DNA of 60,344 bases from Chromera velia (taxonomy: Eukaryota; Sar; Chromeraceae): contig JAHBMJ010000006.1 of assembly GCA_018398765.1 (NCBI GenBank), positions 1 to 60,344 of the forward strand, in the 5' to 3' direction. Below the pieces are notes generated by a model. That model searched no databases. It worked only from the letters and a program-made list of their open reading frames with translations, and was not told the DNA's origin. This document shows, in pieces, positions 53,883 through 60,344 of this stretch. The translations under genes and the position numbers were made by a program. Position 1 is the first letter of the stretch. Every line of letters begins with the position of its first letter.

Positions 53883-55985
53883 GCTCCCGCCATGACTGAT
53901 GAAAAGCCGCCCTCGTTGAGTGACATATTGAAAGGGCTCCAAGGACTAGCGTTGTCCTCGGAGGAAATAAAAAGGGATACCGCTGTCATCAAAGCGGATA
54001 TGCAAAAGATGAATAGCGATGTCCACAAAAACTCATCTACCATCACTGAGATCCGTACAGACCTCGACGAGGTCAGAGTTAGGATGTTGCAGGACTGGTT
54101 GGAAAATGAAAAGAAAAGCAAGAGGGAGATGAGGGGGTAAGGAGTCATCCTGGGGATCAACTTGCAGGAAGTGGAAGTTACTAGACCAGATGGTCGGCGT
54201 CTCCGCAGCGCTCCACAAATTCGGAGACCTGCTTCCCCCCTCCGAGTCTTCCTGGATCGTTTATGTACGATTGCTCAGTACGACTACCCTGACTGCATCA
54301 CAGAGTGGACCGTGCAGAGATTTTATCCTACACAGAGATCGTGGGGGGGGGAGCAGTTTAAGAAAATACAGTACCGCTCTGAGCTCTCCATGCCCGAGGG
54401 TGATATCGAAGAGCTCGTCCTCATGTTCGACCTTGCAGTCGACCGAGTGGGAGAATACCAGGATGGGCGTTTGTTGGGAGTACCACTTACCTCCCTCACT
54501 ACAGAAACAGGAAGGAAGGTGGAGGATTCGATAGTTCGAATAGTGAGTGCTTCTTCACCTGTCTTGAGACTCATAAATAGAGTCAGGGCAGCTGTGAAAG
54601 CGCAGTCTGAGGGACTAGCGTCTGTCGGTCAGGACAAACTCGCGACTGCACTCGAGCCGGTCTGCGAGGATTATTTCAAAGCGATGGGCCCACCACTGAA
54701 ACTTGCAAACCCGCCGCGCGAGTGCAATGACGATGGGATGATAGTGCGGCTGTACCAGTTTATGGTCGATTGGCGAGCCGGAAAGTATAGGGGTCTGTGG
54801 GTTGCCGATGTCCACCGTCAGGACAACGGTGAGGCCATTGTGACACACACCGCTAACCGTCTCAGCTTCCGCCCGACACCCCCACCAGCAGGAGGTGGAT
54901 TCGGGAAGAGAGGGATCTGCAGGGGGAGTGAGAAAGAGTCAAAGCATGTGAGCAGGCTCGACAAAGAGTCTCTTGAGGGCACGGGGAGACGTCGCCTGCC
55001 GTTCTCTCACGTTGGCGACGATCAGACGGGAACGGGTTGGGGGGGTAGACCTCTGCAGCAGCAGCAACAGGTCCACAAGGCAGGAGGCACACCGGAGACG
55101 GCTCAGTCCCCTCAGGCCGTGGCAGGGCACTCAGCACAGAACTATGACGGAGGGGGGAGTGCGCAGCACTTCGATTTGACGAGGGCGGATAGACGTGTCT
55201 CGATAAAAAACGGAGAGGGCTTTTCTTCCTTGCCGGAAGATGAAAAAATGGAAGGAGGCGGTGGAGGGGCGACAGCGACGGCAGCACCAGCCCCAGGCGT
55301 ACCGCTGGTAAGAGGGAAAGGGGGTTCTCCTTCTTCTTGCTCCAGAATCAACCCGAGTGTCACAGTGACACCATCGCCCCCTTCTCTTCTCCCCTCCTCC
55401 CTTTTGTGCAGATGTGATCAATGCCTCAGAAGACAGGAACTTGGGGACAAGACCCTCAGGGAAACGGGGATTCCTGGTGAAGGGCCTCGGCCGTCGGAAT
55501 TACATGCATGCGCCCCCCCTCTCTCTTGTCTTTATGATGAATGCGACAGCAACCCTGGACTGCCTCCTCTCTGCTCCCTCCCTCCTCCCCCAGGCTTTGT
55601 CCCTCGATGGGACGGTCTTCCCCAGGCGAGTCAGGCATTTGTGGGACTGAGGAAAGAGGATGAATGGAGGACAGTCAGGAGGGAAAAGAAGGGACGACAG
55701 GCTGCATGCTCGGGGGGGCGTCATTCTCACACTCTTTCTTTTTCTCAGCTAGACAATGCACATGAGGACATACATAGACAGGTCTCTTTCTCCCCATCTT
55801 GTTCATCTCTCCCTGCCACCTCTGCCCTGTGTAAGAACAGACAAGCCGACCGGGGTGGAAGACAAGATGATGAAGGGAAGCCAGAGAGGAAGAGACAGAA
55901 GAGAGTGCTAGGACGGTTCTCTCCCTCACCTCCTGTTCCACCGTCACGAATTCATGGACCTGTGCACAAGTCATCTTGCACCTAA
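53883..55985 (+). pseudogene. LINE ORF1 with one in-frame stop
   Basis: MTDEKPPSLSDILKGLQGLA begins a coiled-coil segment (KRDTAVIKADMQKMNSDVHK) ending REMRG, then a TAA at 54,138. The same frame continues at once with GVILGINLQEVEVTRPDGRR, DCITEWTVQRFYPTQRSWGG and KLATALEPVCEDYFKAMGPP, which looks like a folded RNA-binding domain. It then enters a long Gly/Ser/Pro-rich tail to 55,985. A 31-bp intron would be needed to splice out the stop, which is too short, so I treat it as a nonsense mutation or a readthrough site. ORF1 proteins of LINEs bind element RNA. Confidence 0.7.
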
Positions 55986-56069
55986 AGCACGCCGGCCCTC
56001 AGGTCGGACAAATCAACAATACCCCCGGAGTCGGGGGCGCGCTTTGGCTGCACACTCTCACCCTCACTC

Positions 56070-58498
56070 ATGGTCTCTCTCCCCTTCACCAACTCTCCCG
56101 GCTCTGTCACCAAGACTGTCCCCGTACACACCTCTCTCCCTCCATTCATAGACAGCCCGCCACCCACAGACACTCCACCACCAACTGACACACCGCCACC
56201 ACCTTCCCCTTGGAAAAACAGAAAGGGCAGGACTAGAATATACAAAGAAAGGCGAAGGGTGAAACAGACCGAAAGACGAAGAGTGAGGAAGGCAAAGGAA
56301 GAAACGGAAAGACAGAAGAGAGAGAGAGAGCGGGATCTCTCTCGCCATTTGAAAGAATGGAGCTACTCTTTCTCTCTTTTCCTCCCTGAAAGAACCTTTC
56401 CTCCTTTTTCCATCCTTCTATCTGATACATGCCTCTTTCTCTTTTTTGTACGAATGTGGGGGGCGTTTGAGGGGTGGGGCTTACGAGACAACGCCACCAA
56501 TTCACGTTCATCTAACCATACACCGACTCTTCCACCTCCTGTACAAACTCATTGCCTCCTTTCACCACGCACACATACGGATCACCAAACACACACACCC
56601 CTATCCTCTCACATGTTCACAAGTAAGACAACATGCACGGACACCCCCATCTCCACTCTCATTGACGATAAATCCCGCGCCTCCTCCACGCTCAGTCACC
56701 AGTGTGCAGTCCCTCCTATCCCCCCTCTCTGCCCTTATCCATCCACACCCACCCCTCTCTGCGCTGGCCTCTCACCCCCAGCGACCTGCACAGAGACGAT
56801 AGAGAGAGAAGAAAGACACATCAACGCAATGCCCCTTCCACCTCACCCCTTACCCCTTCACACCCACTCAACCTATACGCATCTCACCCAATACACAGCA
56901 GGAGGGGGGGAGCAGCAGAAGGAGAAGAGACAAGAGGGTAAGAAGTCAGCACCCCAGCGGGAGAGAAAGAAGGTAAAGGGAAAAGAAGAAAAGAAAGACA
57001 GGTCCGACTCATCAGAAAAAGAAAAAGGAATGAAAGGGAACGATAGGGGCGGAGGAAAGAAAGGAGGGCCGCAGAGCTGCTGCAGTTGTCGGGATGTTGG
57101 TGGGGGTGTGTGTGTTGGCTGCCCGTATGCGAGGGCAGGGACTGCATGCAGAGACTGCAACCCATTGAAGAAGGGACTGTGCAGGAATTGGGATGGGAAA
57201 GGAAAAGAAAGAAAAAGAAAGAAAGGAGATGCAGGGCCTTTCCCCCCCCCCGCTGCCCCTCCCTCTTCTTCGACTTCCGCTTCCTCGTCTTCTTCTTCTT
57301 CTTCCTCTTCCTCTTCCATTTCTTCCTCCTCATCCTCCTCTTCTTCTTCTTCCTCTTCTTCTTCCTCTTCTTCCTCCTCTTCATGTTCCTCTTCCTCTTC
57401 TTCTTCCTCTTCTTCTTCCTCTTCCTCTTCCCCTCCTTCTTTCTCTTCCTCTTCTTCCTCTACGCCCCTTCACTGCTGTCCATGTAATCCGCACGCAGCC
57501 TGTGTGACCGTTGCCTGCCCGTGTATTCGAAAAGGCGAGGGGTGTGTTTCGTGCGCCCCCCTCCAGAAAGGCAACTGCAAGAATCAGGACGGGAAAGGGA
57601 GAGAGAGATGTTTAAAGAAAAGCAATTCTTCCGCTGTCCCTTCTTCCTTATCGTCCTCTATTTTGTCGTCCTCCCGAGTTTTGTCTTCGTCTTCTTCCCT
57701 ACCCTCGTCCTCCACCAACACCGCGTCCCTTGCCGCTCTTCTCTCTATATATACTTTGAGGGTTGGAACGTACAACGTCGGAGGGTTGGGAGGGAAACTA
57801 AATGATGGATCCCTTCTCTCTTTTCTTTTGACTGTCGATATTGCCATACTGACGGAAACAAAAATGCCGACCACCAGAGTTAAGGTGGGAGGTTTTGAAG
57901 GAGAGAATTTCTCATACCGCGAGTGGTTCAGAAGAAAGATGAACGTGCACGCTGCAGCCAGAGATAAGAACATAAGCACAGGGGGGGTGGCCATTTTGGT
58001 GCGTTCCTCCCTCATTGGTCAGTATCGTCCCACGTGGGAGCTGGTGGCTCCCAGCGTGGTAAAAGTTGTCTTGCGGGGAGTCTATCTGCCTTTCTATCCG
58101 GAGCCTGACGTTCCTGTGTCTTCCTCCCCTTCTGTTTTGCATGTTTTCGGGTATTATTGGGTTGGGGTCAATTCATATCAGAGAGGTGAGATAGAGCAGA
58201 GAGCGAGAGAAAGGGAATTATTTTTGGATGCACTCTGTTCGGTGCCACTTGAGCATGGGAGAGTGGTGATGGGGGATGCAAATGCGCATGTTCGGACGGA
58301 AATGCCCAAAAGAGTGACTTGGGTGCGTGACCCAGAGGCTGAGGAGTTGGAAGGTAGAGAAGATTTTCTAGTAAAAGGGTGGGAGAGGCGAAGCCAGTGC
58401 AGAAAGCCAGTGGTGACTGAGCAAGGGAAAGCGGTCTTGCAGATGTGTGAGCAGTCTAACATGCTCATCTACCACGGCTTGAGCAGAATCTCGCAAGG
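56070..58498 (+). pseudogene. LINE ORF2 N-terminal part: two Cys-rich modules, poly-Ser, endonuclease
   Basis: From an ATG, a Pro-rich and then Arg/Lys-rich region leads to two related Cys modules: CCSCRDVGGGVCVGCPYARA...CRDCNPLKKGLC (about 57,079) and CCPCNPHAACVTVACPCIRK...CVSCAPLQKGNC (about 57,475). They are separated by about 60 Ser residues. The modules resemble CXC-type zinc-binding repeats. The endonuclease follows: VGTYNVGGLGGKLN, AILTETKMPTTRV (Glu), REWFRRKMNVHA and GRVVMGDANAHVRTEMP (Asp/Asn). It is cut off by the N at 58,499 before the end of the domain. Confidence 0.82.
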
Positions 58499-58499
58499 N
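58499..58499. other. Single N at the junction of a 900-bp direct repeat
   Basis: The ambiguous base lies exactly between two nearly identical segments, marking a contig join or unresolved repeat rather than a biological base. Confidence 0.97.
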
Positions 58500-59892
58500 G
58501 AGAGAGAGATGTTTAAAGAAAGGCAATTCTTCCGCTGTCCCTTCCTCCTTGTCGTCCTCTATTTTGTCGTCCTCCCGAGTTTTGTCTTCGTCTTCTTCCC
58601 TACCCTCGTCCTCCACCAACACCGCGTCCCTTGCCGCTCTTCTCTCTGTATATGCTTTGAGGGTTAGAACGTACAACGTCGGGGGGTTGGGAGGGAAACT
58701 AAATGATGGATCCCTTCTCTCTTTTCTTTTGACTGTCGATATTGCCATACTGACGGAAACAAAAATGCCGACCACCAGAGTTAAGGTGGGAGGTTTTGAA
58801 GGAGAGAATTTCTCATACCGCGAGTGGTTCAGAAGAAAGATGAACGTGCACGCTGCAGCCAGAGATAAGAACATAAGCACAGGGGGGGTGGCCATTTTGG
58901 TGCGTTCCTCCCTCATTGGTCAGTATCGTCCCACGTGGGAGCTGGTGGCTCCCAGCGTGGTAAAAGTTGTCTTGCGGGGAGTCTATCTGCCTTTCTATCC
59001 GGAGCCTGACGTTCCTGTGTCTTCCTCCCCTTCTGTTTTGCATGTTTTCGGGTATTATTGGGTTGGGGTCAATTCATATCAGAGAGGTGAGATAGAGCAG
59101 AGAGCGAGAGAAAGGGAATTATTTTTGGATGCACTCTGTTCGGTGCCACTTGAGCATGGGAGAGTGGTGATGGGGGATGCAAATGCGCATGTTCGGACGG
59201 AAATGCCCAAAGGAGTGACTTGGATGCGTGACCCAGAGGCTGAGGAGTTGGAAGGTAGAGAAGATTTTCTAGTAAAAGGGTGGGAGAGGCGGAGCCAGTG
59301 CAGAAAGCCAGTGGTGATTGAGCAAGGGAAAGCGGTCTTGCAGATGTGTGAGCAGTCTAACATGCTCATCTACCACAGCTTGAGCAGAATCTCGCAAGGG
59401 GGGGACAAGGGAAGTGGGTGGAGTTCCTTTTCTGACCAGTGCACTTTCATCAATGTCACAGAAGAAGACATTCAGAACGAAGGGAAAGGGGAGGGGACGG
59501 TCATTGACCTCACTTTGGCAGATCCATCCCTTCTCCTCACACAGCCGTCCTTATACACCATCCCTATCCCCGAGGGTGCAAGTCACCATCGCGCGGTTGT
59601 CTTGGCACTTGGACGGCAGCAGGATAGAAGGACAGACCACAGCAGCGAGGGAGATCCAAACCGCAGAAGTGCCCGTCAGGGAAAGGCACCACAGCCAATG
59701 AGGTCAACCCCTATGACAGACACAGACCTTTTCTGGCTAGCATCCAGAGTGAAGGCTTTCAGTGACCAGTCATGGGCCGAGCTCTGGGGGTGCGGGGAAG
59801 AGAGAGCACAGGTGATCTGCCTCATGCCTCCTCCTCTTCCTGCACCAAACATACATGTGAGATTTCGAGTAGAAGGACTGCTCTTCCACTGA
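58500..59892 (+). pseudogene. Second copy of the LINE endonuclease and its C-terminal end
   Basis: Bases 58,500-59,399 repeat 57,599-58,498 with about a dozen substitutions, then continue uniquely: TFINVTEEDIQNE, TVIDLTLADPSLL and EGASHHRAVVLAL. These are the terminal endonuclease motifs; SHH stands where SDH is usual. The frame ends at 59,892 after a short extra region with LFWLASRVKAFSDQSW. No reverse transcriptase follows. Confidence 0.85.
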
Positions 59893-60162
59893 ACACAGTG
59901 CTGCCGCCTACTAGTACAGTGCGGAGATGGTTGGGACATACGTTACAGCTGTCTGAAGTAACGCGATTTCTAAGGTAACACTAATTGTCCCTGTTCTCAA
60001 GGCAGCGTTTGGCCAAGAACTCAAGATTTTCACGATACACCTGTAGGCAATTGTCTTACCTTCAGGGGCAAGGTGCGGTTTGTTTCGTAAGCGGAACTGT
60101 AGGCAGAAAGGTAGACACTCTCCCGGAAGTCCGCTTGAAAGTAGGAGCTGTAGCTTTGCGCA

Positions 60163-60344
60163 ATGAGTGGACAGTGGGACGACGAGTTGGGAGCACTGCC
60201 GGCCATTCCGGTGGACAGGGAGGCAGCCCTCCGGATGCGTGGGCAGGCGGGTTCCGCGCAGGGAAGGAGAAAGGCAGTTGTGGTGGAGATGAGGGACGGA
60301 GAGAACATGCAGGCGGCGCTGGAGAGGGCAAGGGCGGGGTTGGC
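60163..60344 (+). CDS. Open frame running off the window, at least 60 codons
   Basis: The ATG at 60,163 opens MSGQWDDELGALPAIPVDRE and continues through AVVVEMRDGENMQAALERAR to the last base without a stop. The charged helix and strand character is plausible for protein. It could belong to the LINE or be a separate gene; too little is present to identify it. The 270 bp before it (59,893-60,162) hold nothing I can name. Confidence 0.4.
   Translation, partial: MSGQWDDELGALPAIPVDREAALRMRGQAGSAQGRRKAVVVEMRDGENMQAALERARAGL

Larger units (their letters stand above)
53620..60162 (+). mobile_element. LINE-type retrotransposon (plus strand), disrupted
   Basis: A LINE-tail segment at 53,620-53,672 immediately precedes a T-rich start. 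ORF1 (53,883-55,985) and ORF2 (from 56,070) follow, ORF2 with Cys-rich modules and an endonuclease. An approximately 900-bp head-to-tail duplication around an N at 58,499 interrupts ORF2. After the endonuclease the frame ends at 59,892 and no reverse transcriptase is present in the window, so the element is incomplete or cut by the assembly. Limits are approximate. Confidence 0.8.

Noticed and set aside
54139-54169. A 31-bp intron removing the stop in LINE ORF1
   Set aside because: GT and AG borders exist, but 31 bp is too short and the element is a retrotransposon read in one frame on both sides.

Overview
This is a window of a eukaryotic nuclear genome. Genes contain canonical GT-AG introns (several donors read GTCAGT or GTCGGT), intergenic DNA is rich in microsatellites, and LINE, tRNA-derived and DNA-transposon copies fill the AT-rich stretches. 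Gene content (mitochondrial EF-Ts, cytosolic PNGase, a large ankyrin protein, an AAA/discoidin fusion) together with a dense TGCATGCA cluster is compatible with an alveolate alga such as a chromerid (Chromera-like). That assignment is inference from overall character, not from a search.

Layout: 0.3-3.7 kb, minus-strand multi-exon coiled-coil gene among microsatellites; 5.3-5.6 kb, small secreted-protein candidate; 6.3-8.35 kb, intronless 17-repeat ankyrin protein followed by a (TTGA)n array; 9.2-10.7 kb, decayed retroelement ORF1; 11.3 kb, short assembly gap; 14.1-17.3 kb, minus-strand five-exon proline/serine-rich protein; 17.9-19.1 kb, mitochondrial EF-Ts; 20.5-29.7 kb, decayed minus-strand LINE; 28.7-36.1 kb, AT-rich nest of DNA transposons and tRNA-related repeats; 36.7-37.9 kb, membrane-anchored methyltransferase, divergent from the four-exon PNGase gene (38.4-42.4 kb); 42.4-45.5 kb, repeats with another transposon; 46.9-50.3 kb, minus-strand AAA/discoidin gene, divergent from an intronless 586-residue orphan (50.9-52.7 kb); 53.6-60 kb, plus-strand LINE with an assembly break at 58,499.

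The most notable result is a set of five DNA transposons found by matching inverted ends and 8-bp target-site duplications (TSDs). They are E1 28,684-29,678, E2 32,625-33,755, E3 34,227-35,486, E4 44,214-45,444 and E5 33,954-36,121. They are about 0.9-1.3 kb each once nesting is removed, their ends mostly begin CTAG, and four of them carry unrelated coding-looking segments, including an OTU-protease-like one in E5. Nesting is explicit: E3 lies in E5, and E5 and E2 both lie in one tRNA-related repeat. E1 lies in the LINE leader.

The cellular genes do not form an operon-like pathway. PNGase, the OTU-like segment and the AAA protein all recall protein quality control, but nothing in the sequence ties them together.
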